64,000 nucleotides of DNA, taken from the NCBI RefSeq assembly GCF_003073045.1, contig NC_037598.1, positions 981,501 through 1,045,500 on the forward strand, in the 5' to 3' direction. Position 1 is the stretch's first letter; each line of letters starts with the position of its first letter. This document shows positions 14,400 through 26,966 of the stretch, piece after piece. The notes below the pieces were generated by a model. It saw only the letters and a program-made list of their open reading frames with translations. It was not told the DNA's origin and did not search any database. The DNA comes from Pomacea canaliculata. Lineage: Eukaryota > Mollusca > Gastropoda > Architaenioglossa > Ampullariidae. The translations under genes were made by a program, and so were the position numbers.

Positions 14400-14500
14400 G
14401 TGGTCTTTTATTTCCTCCACCCTAGTAACTACACATGTTGACACACACTGTAACCATGGTGGGTTGCTGTGTACTACAGAGCACCTGTGCTGATTGGTCT
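14400..14500 (-). promoter_or_regulatory. Core promoter of copy A
   Basis: A TATA-like AAATAAAA (14406-14413, minus strand) lies about 70 nt upstream of the ATG. A CCAAT box (14493-14497) and an ACACTGTAACCATGGTGGG block lie further upstream. A GTCAGCGCCGGGCGACATC block sits between the TATA motif and the ATG, as in copies B and C. Confidence 0.6.
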
Positions 14501-15267
14501 TCAGCAAGTTATTGCGTGATACTTCTACACCTTGGCAATGTTAGAGAAGACTGAGTAGGCAGTATTTTCTTCGGGATGTGCCAGCTGCTTAAACCATTGT
14601 AGTTTTCAATGATAGTATTCCGCCCTCTACGTAAAACGAAGCAGTGAAAACACTTTATCTGACATAATGATTGTGTAGCGAAACAATGGAACTCTCTCCA
14701 TTTCCATATCCGTCACCTACTCACTATTGAACCCTTTACTAGTGCACTGAAAACACACATCTTCTGTAAACATTACTCATAACGACCTTTCCCATAATGC
14801 TAGTCCTTTGTCACACCCATCCCTTCTCGTCTTCCTTTTGAAATATGTTACAGCTCTTGTTATTTAGTTCCTCTTCGCATTTTCTGTCTTTGTTTTTATT
14901 CATCATTAGTACTGTTTTTTATTTTTTCCTCGTTTATATGCTATTTGTTTTCCTGTCTCTCGTATGCTGTCCATGCTACGTTCTTGTTCTCAGGCGCTAA
15001 AAGTATGCTCCTGAGGATGTATGTGCTTTACAAATTTTAGAATTTATTATTATTATTATTATTATGAGTAGTAGTAGTATATGAAAAAATATTTGGCTGA
15101 CATGAAGACTGCACACTGTAAAATAAGATATCTTCCTCTTCTAATGCTACAGAAGAAAGTTCTACTTTTCAAACTTTTTACCCTCTTATGGCTACTAGTG
15201 TTGTGCTTACACTTTTACGGGGCCTAACATCAGTTAAAATCAAAGGTGTAGACCAGTCTAATAAAAC

Positions 15268-15766
15268 GTGTGCGGACGTTTCGCCGCCGGACGTTTCGGA
15301 GTCGGACGTTTCGCCGCATTATGTCAGAGAGAGAGAGAGAGAGCTTACTTACTTCTCAAAGAATGAAAGTAACTACTAGATTACACAATAATTCTTTATT
15401 TCAAACAAATTTTACACACAGACTTCACAGACAGTTCACTTTGATTGTCACAGATTATGCGCAACAGCTTTGAGAAAAAACATTGATACAATGGCGAGAG
15501 AAATGTGTGAGCTAACGGTTCACATGAGGAGGGATAGTGAGAGAGAGTTCACTGATACATTGATACAATGGCGAGAGAAATGTGTGAGCTAACGGTTCAC
15601 ATGAGGAGGGATAGTGAGAGAGAGTTCAACTGATACATTGATACAATGGCGAGAGAAATGTGTGAGCTAAGGGGCGTCACACACTTGACTTCGGCTAAAG
15701 GTCCGTGTGAAATGCCGAAATGAAGTGCCGCGCGCCGAAACGTCCGGCGGCGAAAAGTCCGTGTAC
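15268..15766. mobile_element. Non-autonomous inverted-repeat DNA transposon (foldback, Mutator-like)
   Basis: The ends are inverted copies: GTGTGCGGACGTTTCGCCGC on the left, and GTACACGGACTTTTCGCCGC reading inward from the right. The left terminal repeat is itself built from repeats of the GGACGTTTCGCCGCC type. A direct CTAATAAAAC lies at 15258-15267 and 15767-15776, a 9-10 bp target-site duplication of the size made by Mutator-like transposases. No transposase remains. The interior holds a tandem repeat. The matching site in copy B (near 32190) lacks the element. Confidence 0.75.
15481..15676. repeat. 76-bp tandem repeat, about 2.5 units
   Basis: The unit begins CATTGATACAATGGCGAG and ends near GTGAGAGAGAGTTC. 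Two full units are followed by a partial third, almost identical except for one two-base insertion. It lies inside the transposon at 15268-15766 and probably arose after that element formed. Confidence 0.85.
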
Positions 15767-16344
15767 CTAATAAAACACTAAATTTGCAGGCGATTAAACT
15801 TTTGCTGGCTTAAAATTCAGCTTGTTAATAAAGCGTTGGTAAATTATTTCATTACTTATTACAAAATAGAGATTGCTGCTTGCTTCTTAATTCATACACC
15901 ATAAAATAAGTAAAACATGGATACAAGCTAAAAGATAAAGATAAACATTTAATCAAAAGCGTTTTCTTTTCCTACTTGACTTTAAAAAATAACTTAAAGG
16001 GAGAATTATTAGTTTTGATGTTGTCTGTAAAAATACTATCTTAATTTGTACCATTTCTACATTTCACCTCACCTTTGGCATTGCTCTCATCTGTATTAAT
16101 TGTTTAATTGCACTCGTTCACAAGTGATATGCTGATGTATTGAAAGCCAATCACACTGGGATCTGGGGCAGGTAAGAAAGAAATGTCGCAAGAGCATAAT
16201 GTTCTCTATTATCATAAAACCCTTCGATTTCAAATGAAAGCATAGTTGAGAACTGCTGTGTGTTTCTATTACCTGTCGGCACATTGGATAAAATTCTTTT
16301 CGTTCAACTAAACGCTCAAACCGTGAAAGAGGTCAAAAAACATC

Positions 16345-16510
16345 AGAAATGGAGAAGGTGCCTCGAGAGCGCTCATCATTTTAGCTGGTTGCCGGGATAT
16401 CGCTAGTTATCGAGATTGTAACGAAGAGAATGTGACGACAGAACTCGAACCAGGTGACACAAATAGCTCAGGAAAGGATTTGTAGAGTGGCCTGGGGATC
16501 CACAACAAGG
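16345..16510 (-). repeat. tRNA-derived SINE-like repeat, copy 1
   Basis: The sequence matches 32325-32500 directly and 19838-20045 in inverse. The minus strand carries a B-box-like GGTTCGAGTTC. As copies 1 and 2 sit at equivalent places in duplications A and B, this insertion predates the duplication. Confidence 0.55.
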
Positions 16511-19500
16511 AATAGAAGGAAGAAAAAGAGCTATAAAATAAGAAAAAAATAAAACAAGCCTTGACCTTGTCCCGACGGTATCGACTTTTGGGGTCAATGA
16601 CCTCACCCAAGCAGCGGTGAAAGTAATTTTTTTCTATTATTGCTACAAACTACAATTTAGCCTGATCACAATTCCAAATTGAAGATAAGGGTTAGGGTTA
16701 GACTCAAAATGAGTCCTAACTCAAACACTTGACATATATAATTTTTTATTTTTAAATAATTATGATAGATGGTGTTTGAAGTTTCTTTTGATAGTATATT
16801 AGACCTTTAAGTTCTAAGGTTGAATTCTACAGGTGTGAAGTGTGTGAGAACGATAGCGGTCAATATGAGAAAAAAGGGTTCAAAGCTTTTTCCAGCGATC
16901 TCAAGGGATTTCCTTCGCAAATCGAACTTCTACATGTTAAAATTCCATTACACCTTGTATAATGACAAAGCTCATAAATTCTACATCATGTCAAATTACA
17001 CAAATGTGCATAATTAGTGAAACAAACAGCAGACAATTTGTTTAGAATTTTGGAAACTTTTAGGGTGGAATATTGAAAAAAGCATAGGTGACCTGCCAGC
17101 ACAAAACGAGTTCTAACTCGCACACAGCAGTTTGGCAGCAGATAACCAGAACGGCGTTTACAGTCAACTTGGTGCAGTTAATTTTACGTGTGAGAAATGA
17201 ATTCCCTGGTCATTAAACAAAAGAAAAATACATGCAAATTAAATTAAAATAGAATTGATAAAAAATAGCCCAAAAAACATTTTTATCACTGTACCTCAAG
17301 GCTTTCAGTCCCAACATTCGCAGGATCCATTAAATTCAAACATTTTTTGGTACCGTATGCCTGTAAGAGCCTCATCATAATTATACTTACCGGGGAGACC
17401 GGAGTCTGTTTATGAACGTTTGTAGAGTCAGTTGCTGCATGGACGTGTACAGGTGGACTGCTATCAGCCGAGACAAACGCTTAGCCACTTGCGAAGTTCT
17501 CAGCTGTTAGTCTCGGTGAGCCGTGACAAAGAATGTGACTAAACCGGAAGCTTTGTTTACAACTGCCTCGTTTTGGTAAACTAGAAAAAAGAATCGTCTG
17601 ACAGCAGTCCAGTAGTACAAGTTCGTGGTTGCTGACCATCTGTTTACTATTTAAAAGATTTATCGTTTAATTCATCGTTAGCTTTTTAAACGTATTAATT
17701 GATTTATGGGTGAAACACGCAAAAAAAAAAAGAAGAAGAATATGGAAATATACCCAAAGGTGCGTGTTGAAGGTGCATGTAGGGAAAGGATGCTAGTAGA
17801 TTTTCTGGAAGTACATGAAGTGAAAAATTTAAGCAGCTGTGTTGTACTTCTACCTCCATCTCCTCTCTCAAAAACAGCACCAGCGAGAAGTATCTGCCAA
17901 AACATGTGAAAATTAGTGACTAATGTACGGGTAGACTACATTTCGTTGCTATGTGTCAACATTTTTTGTAATGCGTTGCCGGCTGCGTATAAAGCACCTA
18001 TTCCCACCCACCTCGATCCACTCCTACCCACACACACATTTTGAGGGCGGGAGAAGTACCACTGCACTGTACAGGTGTTTTGGCCCACTGACAAATAGCC
18101 CACCTACCTTGAAATCATTCTCTTTCTTCTTCGTTTTCTCTTATTTTGAGTGGGAGAAAGGTACGATTGCACATAGAATGTGTTTTGATCTCTTGTGAAG
18201 TAGTTCAAGAACCTCAAAAACCCTTTCCTCCTAGTCATCAGTAGCTTGGTGGCTTAAGTAAAATGACCCCGGGCCTCTGCTGTCAAACTGTCCTTTGGAA
18301 GCTGACTTATCTTGTTGTGAGGAGTAAAATGTGGTACCAGCCGGGGACCTAAATTTGAACTGAGGAGGGTCCCGAACAGGGCCATGCTCCACCCCTAGAA
18401 GGTGTCTGCATTTTGAGCAATAATTTCTCTTTTTCCCTTAAAGGCTTGATAGTTTTCTGTCTTGTGTGTGTTTATTTTAACTATATCAGTCAGACCAATC
18501 ACAGTTCAAAATAAAAAGAAGATAGGCTTTCTGTGATGATCGACCCCGAAAATCATTTGTTCCTTTCCTTTTTTGTTGGACACTGAAGATATTCTAAGTA
18601 AAATTAAAAAGAAATATATACATTACGATATCACGCGTACATAACTGCTTCTTCTTGAGCTGCCTGTGTCATCTGTCATATTGCTTCTAAAAATCACATC
18701 ATGACTTCCCTTTCTTTTTTGCCACATAATAATAATATAATGACAGTGAATAGAAATTTCCAGCACAAACTATATACTCTTATTTGCAATAACCTTAATG
18801 ATTTCACACCGTCTTTCAGCGCGAGCACCATCTGCAACGTGCATGCACGTACTAGTGATTATGCCGGAAGCTGTGTATACACCAGCCTCATTCTCCATGC
18901 TATTTCCAGTCTGCTGGCAGTTCACTAACACAAGTTTGTAGAAACGTGTTGGTCGTAAACTGGACACTAATATTCAGCTCACTCACTATGCACCTTTTAG
19001 TGATTTAAAAACTCCCCTGTTCTCACCTTTCCTCTCTTTTACTGGGAAATAGGTGGATCTAGGCCCTATGCAGACAAAAATTCGGTGGCCCCTTCACCTT
19101 CTAATGTCAATAAAAGCAAGTGGATGCCCATGATATTATCATGACGGTTGAACATTATAATACTACATATAGCCTGCTGCTCCGACACTACCAGCATTAG
19201 TAAACACAGTGAACTAATTAAAAAAGAACACAATATATGTCCACATTGCCGTCACCTGTGTCGTTATTTTCTCTTCTGTTTTATATCCAAAATATCTATA
19301 TATTGTTGGGGCGGCCCCTGAGATTTGGTGGCACTGTGCAGGTGCACAGTTTGCACATGCCTAAGGCTGCTTCTACTCGGGAGGTTCGTTGGATTATAAA
19401 GGGAACTACCATTTTTTTACTTGAATAAACGTCCACTTACAATTAGTTCTTTGATCTATGACATCTCACCTCCAAGTCCACAATGTTTAATATCTCCAGA

Positions 19501-19837
19501 CACACACTAATGTTTTCATTTTCTAGAAATAGAAAATTCACCCAAAACAACATGCATAAATTTAAAAAAAATGAATATATATGCTCCAGAAGTCCAGAAG
19601 TCTCACATTGGAAGAAAACATCATCCCAAATACAATTAAGCATAACAACAGAGCGCAGGTCAGTGCACTACATTAATGTATCTGATGAATGGCAGACCAC
19701 GTAGCGCCTGAATCCCGACATTTTCACCTGGGATTTGTAGCAAGATTTATTTCTGCTAGCGATCAGATGATGTTTTATGGTTGAAGCAGATTTCAGTTTG
19801 CTTTTTATTTTTTAATTTTGTATGCTCAAATGGTGTT

Positions 19838-20045
19838 AACTTACGGTCCTCGTGGTGGGTCTTCAGGTCACCCTCCACACCAGTTCTTGTGGTATTTGTG
19901 TCACCTGGTTCGAGTTCTGGCTTCTCTAGGCTTCAGTTGCGACATGACAAAAAACTTTTTGAATCTTCATTCCGATCTCGATAACTCGCGAGATCCCAGC
20001 AACAAGATAAACCATTCGCACTCTTGAGGCACCTTTTTCTACTGA
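19838..20045 (+). repeat. tRNA-derived SINE-like repeat, copy 3 (independent insertion)
   Basis: This is the same family as 16345-16510, in opposite orientation and outside the duplicated segments. A tRNA-like head (GGTCCTCGTGGTGGGTCTTC) precedes the B-box-like GGTTCGAGTTC by about 50 nt. The tail runs through CGAGATC...GCACTCTTGAGGCACC. Confidence 0.55.
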
Positions 20046-20529
20046 TGATGTTGTTGTCACCTCTTTCACGGTTTGAGCGTTCATTTGAGTAAAAATCACT
20101 TTCGCCAGTGTGCTGACAGTTGACGAGAAGTACAAAGTAGTTCTGAACTGAGGTTTCTTTTAAGCCCATTCTTACCAGTTTGAAGCAAGCCTGATAAATG
20201 ACAGTTTCAATGCTTTTCTTTTCAATGCATCACTATACTAGTCGGGGATGTGTGGGATCGAGCAAACAAATGTAGATGGGAGCGAAGCAGTAGGAGAGGT
20301 GGAGCGCACTTTAGCCTTGTGTTACAAACTAAATGTCGCCATTATATGTCTGTGCCGTCCGAGGGCGGTGTCCCCTTAATGGCCATTGGACCCTAACTGA
20401 ACTACAAAAGACCGCAGAAAAAAATAAAATATAGGTGACAGGCACAATAACATCAAGACCGTGAACCCGAACAACTGGGGCGAGACTGGAGACTGTCGTA
20501 CACTTTGTAAGTAGGTCAACGCGGGTCAC

Positions 20530-20600
20530 AGACGCGTCGGGTAGTGGCTATGAACTGGAACCCTTCTTTGAAGGGTCATGCGTTCGAAGCTTAAGGTATC
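20530..20600 (+). repeat. Possible second SINE family head
   Basis: GGGTAGTGGCTATGAACTGG is followed by GTCATGCGTTCGAAGC. The pair resembles an A box and a B box (GTTCGAA core) at tRNA-like spacing. There is no second full copy in the window, so the call rests on these motifs alone. Confidence 0.35.
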
Positions 20601-22429
20601 CTTCTTTCTTTGTGCGTGTGTTTGGGGCGTTATTTTTTAATGTTTCTCTAGTTTTTTCCCTTAATATGAGCTATTCTTAGCCTTTGTAAAAATATATGAT
20701 TGTAACAAATTTTAGTTTACTTGGAAAGTAAATATTCCATAGCTGGTGGATATTTCCGATTCCATCGTTGCAATAGTTGATATGACCGCGGGCTGTCGTC
20801 GATTGTACAACATCATCGTGCAACAATCTGACTACGAAATACATTTTAATTCAATGTCTTTTATCATGACCGGTAAGCTTGCGTATGTGATCTTTGTCTT
20901 TGCCATCGTTTCTTCGCCTGCGTGCCCTTGTGTGTGTGTGTGAGAGATTATTCACTAAAAGTAAAGCAATTATTTTACACCTTTGAAAGTTTCTGTCAGG
21001 AAAAGTAGTCATAAGACGCTTAACTGATATGAGATTTTGAAAAAAAGAACACACACACACACACAAATTCAAAGGCAAAGAGTCACCTTCACTGAAACGT
21101 TAAAAAAACATCTACCCGCCGCGCGGCTTTGACCCGGTTGGTCTAGACTTGTCTAGCAGGTGTGACTTGCCGGTGCGAGAGTGCGCATGCGCGACGAGTA
21201 GATACTGGATGTTTCGGCTTGATTGTACATCGAATAAAATCCCAGAGAGTGAGTGACGAAGGCAGTCAAAACTGTAAAATATAAGAGAGAGAGAGAAAGC
21301 AAGAGTTGCTACGGAGGCAAATTAAGCTTTTGTCGACTTTGGTCCTGTTAGCTTGTGTTTCTGAATTCATAAAGTGGGCTAAATAAAGTAGATAAGCACT
21401 TGAACTCAATAAATCATAAAACCGTAGAAATAATAATTTAGACTGTCGTAGTAATGAGTGGATGGAATTCAACGTTTTCTTTTGCCAAATGACTGTTAAT
21501 AAAAGCCTCGTCTAGCCATCAAAGCCTCTAATGCTGTTTATTTTCCATTCCATTATGGACAGTGATATGATGTTTATTTTTAGAGATGTACACACGGTTT
21601 CTTGTGTTTTACCCATGTTTGATTTTCTGTTCCCTTACACTGGTAAATATTTCCAGTGTATATATCGAGCTGTATTGTATGAGTTTGTGATACCGTTCTT
21701 ATGTTCCAATGTTACTTGAATTAGAAAACCGGCTACATCAACATTGACATAAAGTTAGTGAAAAGCCCACATTTTACTCATCATTGCAATATAAAATATA
21801 TCGATATTTATTGTTTTAGAACATTTATCGATGTTTTAGTGAACTGAATTATCAGTGGAACCTACTGCGGAGGCAAACTTGTACATAAAATGGAACTCAG
21901 ATCGCCTTGAAAAAAAATCAACTACATAAATGTATTAAAACAATCTCATTAATTATAAAATGTAATCAGGTAAACAAATAAACTATCATCTGCCCTAAAA
22001 TGCCACTTTCTGTAGGTCACATCAGTCACAAAAATGCTTCGAAAAGAAATTCTTTAAATATTCAACGAAAACTCATTAGTAATTAGACCAGAAATAATTT
22101 GTTACTGTAATGTCAATATTACTAGGAGACAGACACAATATGTTGTATATGGAGGACCTAGTGAAGAGGTTCTGAGGAAAAAGCGTGAACCTGCTAGAAA
22201 ATTAAGCTGTTCGAGCTGTTACCAAAGCTACTTCTCCCTTCTAAATGCATAATTATTGTGAAGATTACTATTTTTTTAAGTTTACATGTGATTCAATATT
22301 ATATAAGTCTACAACTTTAACTGACGAGGTGCTGTTATTCCGTCATCTAAACTACCATCAAAGTTTGCTGCAAATATATGTTTGCTAAACATTAAATCGC
22401 ATAAAATGTAGATAGTTTAAAGCGGTTTC

Positions 22430-22580
22430 TTGCGCAAGTACCTTGTGGAGCAGACCATCATGCCGGATCACGTGACCAGGGACCAAACCACGCCCCTTGA
22501 CTGTTGTGGGGAGGGGCTTTGTTGTTTACCTCCAGGTCCTGACTGAGTAGCTCATCTAGGACAGGTGAGTCTCCTCCCTT
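22430..22580 (+). promoter_or_regulatory. GC-rich promoter-like island with donor-like end
   Basis: In AT-rich surroundings this block holds an E-box-type ATCACGTGACC, CCACGCCCC and GGGGAGGGG elements, then CTAGGACAGGTGAGT, which looks like an exon end plus donor. It could be the promoter and noncoding first exon of a plus-strand transcript, but I find no downstream exon to join to it. Confidence 0.25.
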
Positions 22581-23587
22581 CAAACTGTCTACCGCTCTCT
22601 CACCTTTCTTCCCGTACGACTGGTAGGTCTGTTGGCTGTTTCTAGTCTGGTTGTTATAAATGATTTTAGTTCATTTTTCACCTGGAAGATGTACAGGTCT
22701 TTGCTACATCCCGTTCATCGGTTGATTACAGAGATACTTTCTGTGAAAATGCAGCATTAAAATCTTCCATGACTTCGTCTTGTGTTGACTTGAAGGTGTT
22801 TAGTACCTGTCAGACCTTTTTGCTGTCACCCGTGTCCTTCTCTATTCCATTGTCCAGCGTCGGACTTCGATCCAAATCTACCTTCCTGTCTTCATCTCTT
22901 TTGCTAATTACACAATTATCTTTTACTTACTGAGAAGCTCCTTTGGTTCTACTTTTCCTTTCTATAGTAATAACCTAAACTCATATATATTAATTGACAA
23001 AAGTTTTGTACTTTTTAGAACTGTACGCACTATGTGAAACTTAAAACTGACTTTGTTTCACTTGTGTTAGCCTTCACTATTCTAAAGTTGTCTCGAAAGC
23101 AATTAGTATTATTTACCTGTTCTTTGTATGGTGATTGGCATGCCCGACAGTCGTCACTTCCACTCCGTGGTGACACAACAACAAATGCACACACATGACA
23201 CCCGTTTGATACCCACATGATACCCTATTTAAGTTCTCACACACTCTACCGGGGGCCCACTTTGTTGTGGGTGGCTAATATAGTAAATTTCCAGCTGTGA
23301 CAGATCTTATCGTAGTGATTTATACTTTAGAATGCTTTTAAAAACAGATACAACCGCTACATTAAATAAGTCCTAGAGAAGAGAAGAAATAGTATTTTAA
23401 AATACTATATAGAATATTGAAGAAATACAATCACATAACCATCATCTATACAATAAGATAATAATTTAACGATTCAAAATACTATTTAACTATTAAACTG
23501 CAGAAGAATGCTGCTCAATTCGTGATCTACATGCTATACAATAGGCAAAACAGACTGAAACTTAACATTAAATGAAATGTATATTTA

Positions 23588-23614
23588 GCAACAACAACAA
23601 CAACAACAACAAAC
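23588..23614. repeat. CAA trinucleotide microsatellite
   Basis: About eight CAA units in intergenic DNA. Confidence 0.9.
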
Positions 23615-24309
23615 CCACATAGAACAACATTCGTCTGTTGATATACCATTTAAATATACTGAAGTAAAAAGAATTATCTTGCAAACAAATAAATGTCAGT
23701 TAATAAATGTTGGTTTAAATTATTTATTAGAAGCCATTATATTTATTTAACTCAGCTTTTACTTGTGATGATTAATAATATTTGTTCTTGATGCGGCAGT
23801 AAGCTACTGTACATTGATTCTACGATTTAAATGAGGGAAAGCAGTGCCCCACCCCTCCTGTCCAGTCCCCCTCAGTCGGTAGCAGCCGACAAAGGTTCTC
23901 TCCTTCAGATCCAAAGGTGGAAGAGTCAGACACACACAGACTGTACCGGACTCCTTCAGGCATTAAGTAGTCTGTCTTTATTAGCTTTCATCGTTTTTCT
24001 CTGCAACCCGTTATCTAAACTTACTTCTTCGGCAACAGCAGTCAGCTGTGAAAACGATTTTGCAGACTTCTTTGGTTCAAATTGCTCTTTATTCTCGTCA
24101 GCGTAGCTCCTAGGCAACCCGAATGGTGACAGAATGCTTTAAGCTGAGCCACCCTTGTAGGCTCCAACTCCTTTACCTAATACAACTGCTAATTTCTAAT
24201 TAAAAGTTACTATTGTCTAATATTTGTTAATGAAGAAGGTGAATTTGAACCCGCATTATTGTCTTGTCTTCTTTATGCACTAAATATTTTTTGGGAAATT
24301 TTGCAGAAC

Positions 24310-25720
24310 CTCTGTGACAGGTACCCTCCTGTTTGGTGACTACAGAAGACAGGACTTACAGCGCAGGCCCCGGGTGCCGTCCCCAGAGCAGATCATGTCC
24401 GGCTCCAGCTCAGTGCCCTTCATGCCCCGCACTCCTCGCTGTCCACAAGCACTCCGTCCACCTGTCTGAGCACCTGTGTGCGCGTGTAACACCTGTAGCA
24501 GGTGAGACATTCAACATAAGCTCTGCTTATGGTTTTATTTTTTTTTAGGCATTCTTATTAGTTGTTGCAGCCGAACCGTTGACGCACGAACCTTAAGGGA
24601 GACTATCCTCTATTGATACGGTAAGGCACAGGTTGTTTCCCTTTTTAAAAGGTCACGCACTACTAAACCATACCATGTCGCTTGTCTGTCCTAAGAAAAA
24701 GACTGAGCTTGTGTTTGTTTATGTGTACAGATTAGCTCAGCCTGTTGACTCACTGTTTAAAGCAGTGAGCAGCGGTCACCACCCAGCGCTGGGCAATGAG
24801 AGCCCCGGAGCACGCGTGAGCCCCTATCAGGGACCTGAGAGCCAGGAGCCAGGGCCAGGCACCGGGTGGGGAGACACTTCCTCCCACTATCCTCTTCCTC
24901 CGGCGAGTCCGGTTCATAGACCCACATTCGTCTCGTAAAATATAAAAAAATAACAAAAAACGACAAAGAAACAAAAGAAAAACAAAACAAACAAAAGAAA
25001 GAAATATGAAAATAAATAAATCTCCATCTTAATGGTAACAGTGATTTTTTTAATAAACATTATCTATACCTGTCTTTCACTGATAATCAGCTTTACGAAG
25101 TAGATAAAGACACTTGCTCTGCCCTAAATTAATTAATAGGCTAATCAAAATCGAATGAGTTTCCCTTACCAGTTCCTGCACATACGATTTTAGTTGTTAG
25201 TTGTAAATAGTAATAATTATGTTTGAGTTACTCAGATGATTAACCTAATGTCGGGCTGCTTGATGCTTTTCCGTTGAGATCGTCACTGTCAGATGCATAT
25301 ACTTTGTCCTGATGGGGTTGTTGATGAAGGGAACTGGTAGTGGTTTTTTTTTTCTTTAGCAGTTTTTATTGTCATGGTAGCTGCTTCAGTGTAAATCGGT
25401 GCACCGCTATATGTTAGTAGAAAAAAAACAATAACAGCTTTATTGATTGTAGAAATTTTATATTGTTTCATTTAATTTTTGCGATTTGCTTGTTTTTGCT
25501 GTTTAGCATATTATCTTCTTTATCATTTTTATAGCATATAATTTCGAGAATCATAGGATTTCTAAGGATTCATTTCTTCAACTCTATTTAGCATAGTAAG
25601 TTAAAAAGAAAAAGGAATTGATATTTATTCATTTGCTGAAAGAGTGCCGGTTAAGGTCTTTGAAGTATCGAAGTGTTTATAAGCAGACATACAATTCAGG
25701 TGTCTAGACTGTTATGACCT
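24310..25720 (-). pseudogene. Partial, broken copy of the clip-like serine protease gene
   Basis: Three blocks match the intact gene at 35790-46995. Block 24754-24931 equals its 178-nt exon with the polybasic site, IVGG and the catalytic-His motif TAAHC, and is still open with its donor. Block about 24350-24505 matches the exon before the catalytic serine, but has two single-base losses and its frame is broken. Block about 25290-25410 is a decayed Thr-rich linker exon. The exons that carry catalytic Asp and Ser, the exon after TAAHC and the Cys-rich exon are absent; only about 250 nt separate the first two blocks here, against more than 1.5 kb in the intact gene. Homology fades near 25720. 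This is a duplicated remnant that cannot make an active protease. Confidence 0.8.
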
Positions 25721-26960
25721 CACGGCACAGACTCACACTTTTTAGAAATTTAGTAATAAGCTGATCTCGTCAGGGGAAACAACTACTTCAGGGGTTAATT
25801 TAAATCGTTTTAATATTATATTTCCTTGACATGCAACCTTGGGGCTAAAAAGTCAGGCTCAATTTAATTGTGGGTTACTTTGAGGTGACCCACCTTGTAA
25901 ATACTGCAATAAATTGCTTAATTAAAACACGATACAATCACACATGCACGCGTTCACACTTATTCTAAACACTAAGATGCACACGAACAATATACGCATT
26001 TTTTCAGGAAATATTTAATAGTGAAAAGGACGGACTGTGAATTTGCCTTCACTAGGAGCAATAAAATGAAATGCACCTTTAGAATACAAACATTGTTTTA
26101 TAAACTTTATCTATTGAAAGACAAAATAAAAATAAAATAAACTTGAATTATTTAAACGTGGGTAAAAGCAAAGTTTCTATTTGAATACAAATTCAATCAG
26201 AGGTAACAAATAAATTATTCTCAATGGAGGCCCCTAAATTCCCCAGACGAAAACGTTTGGTTCATACAGTGAAGATGCAGGAGAAAGAGAGAGGGAAGAG
26301 AGAGAAAGGGTGAGAAATAAACAACAAAGAGAGAGAAGAAGAGGGTGTGAAGCAGGAGGAACTGAATGTAGAAATATCTGTGAAAAGAAAATGCACATCA
26401 CGCAGAACCTCCATTAATGAATTTTTAATCTTGAAGTGATTGTAACAAAACTGTTGTTTTGCTTAATACATGCGACCTAGCATCATGTAGTTGTAATCCT
26501 ATGGATTCAAATTAACATATCAAAGATATTCGAAAGAAAAGTATGAATATAACAGAAAAGAAAGGGGAAAATCTTCGACTGTCTACTTTAACATCAAGAA
26601 CTTTTTGCTTTACCAGGTCACAATAAAAATGCTTATTTCAGAGTGAATTTTATACAGTTCATCATATGTTGTATACCTCGAGCTGTTTAACTAGTTTTCT
26701 TTATGCTGGTAAACTTTTTTTTCCAATTGTTTGGCTTCTCCGCCCCAGTATCTATGTACTTCAAACAGTTCTTTTCCTTCGATTTCCTGTGAATACAGTT
26801 GATAACAACTTTGAAAAATTTTACATTATTGGCTTGTAGCTGTTGATTGTCCTACTAATTCCTCTGTTCGTGTTTTAACGATTACAAATTTACAAAAAGT
26901 ACAGTCTCAGAAGTCAGTTAAGTCCATTTCTGGTTTAGGGGTCCACGTGGAAGGTCAAAG
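25720..26960. other. Duplication junction and 3' flank of copy B
   Basis: No gene is seen. From about 26070 the sequence matches the 3' flank of copy A. It includes a purine-rich GAGAGA tract (26280-26350) shared with 8845-8900. Confidence 0.5.
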
Positions 26961-26966
26961 GTTGTC

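Larger units (their letters stand above)
8600..18450. repeat. Segmental duplication, copy A flank-to-flank
   Basis: Besides the exons, this segment shares its 3' flank (8750-8960 with 26210-26410; 9100-9330 with 26580-26760), its promoter and its upstream DNA (14560-15230 with 31900-32160; 17870-18450 with 32890-34450) with copy B. Parts of the upstream flank also match copy C at about 4200-4700. Insertions interrupt it: 14640-15100, the element at 15268-15766, and unique DNA around 16600-17300. The boundaries are approximate because they were judged by eye. Confidence 0.7.
18500..24300. other. Intergenic DNA between copy A and the broken protease
   Basis: There is no gene I can support. It contains the SINE-like copies at 19838 and 20530, a CAA microsatellite (23588-23614), and GC-richer islands near 21110-21240 and 22430-22590. 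The island at 21180 carries TGCGCATGCGCG, the palindrome bound by NRF-1. The open frames are short and show no conserved motif. Confidence 0.5.

Noticed and set aside
19040..19390. Possible hAT-like element (TAGGCCCTATGC ... GCCTAAGGCTGC)
   Set aside because: The ends are only weakly inverted and I found no 8-bp flanking duplication.
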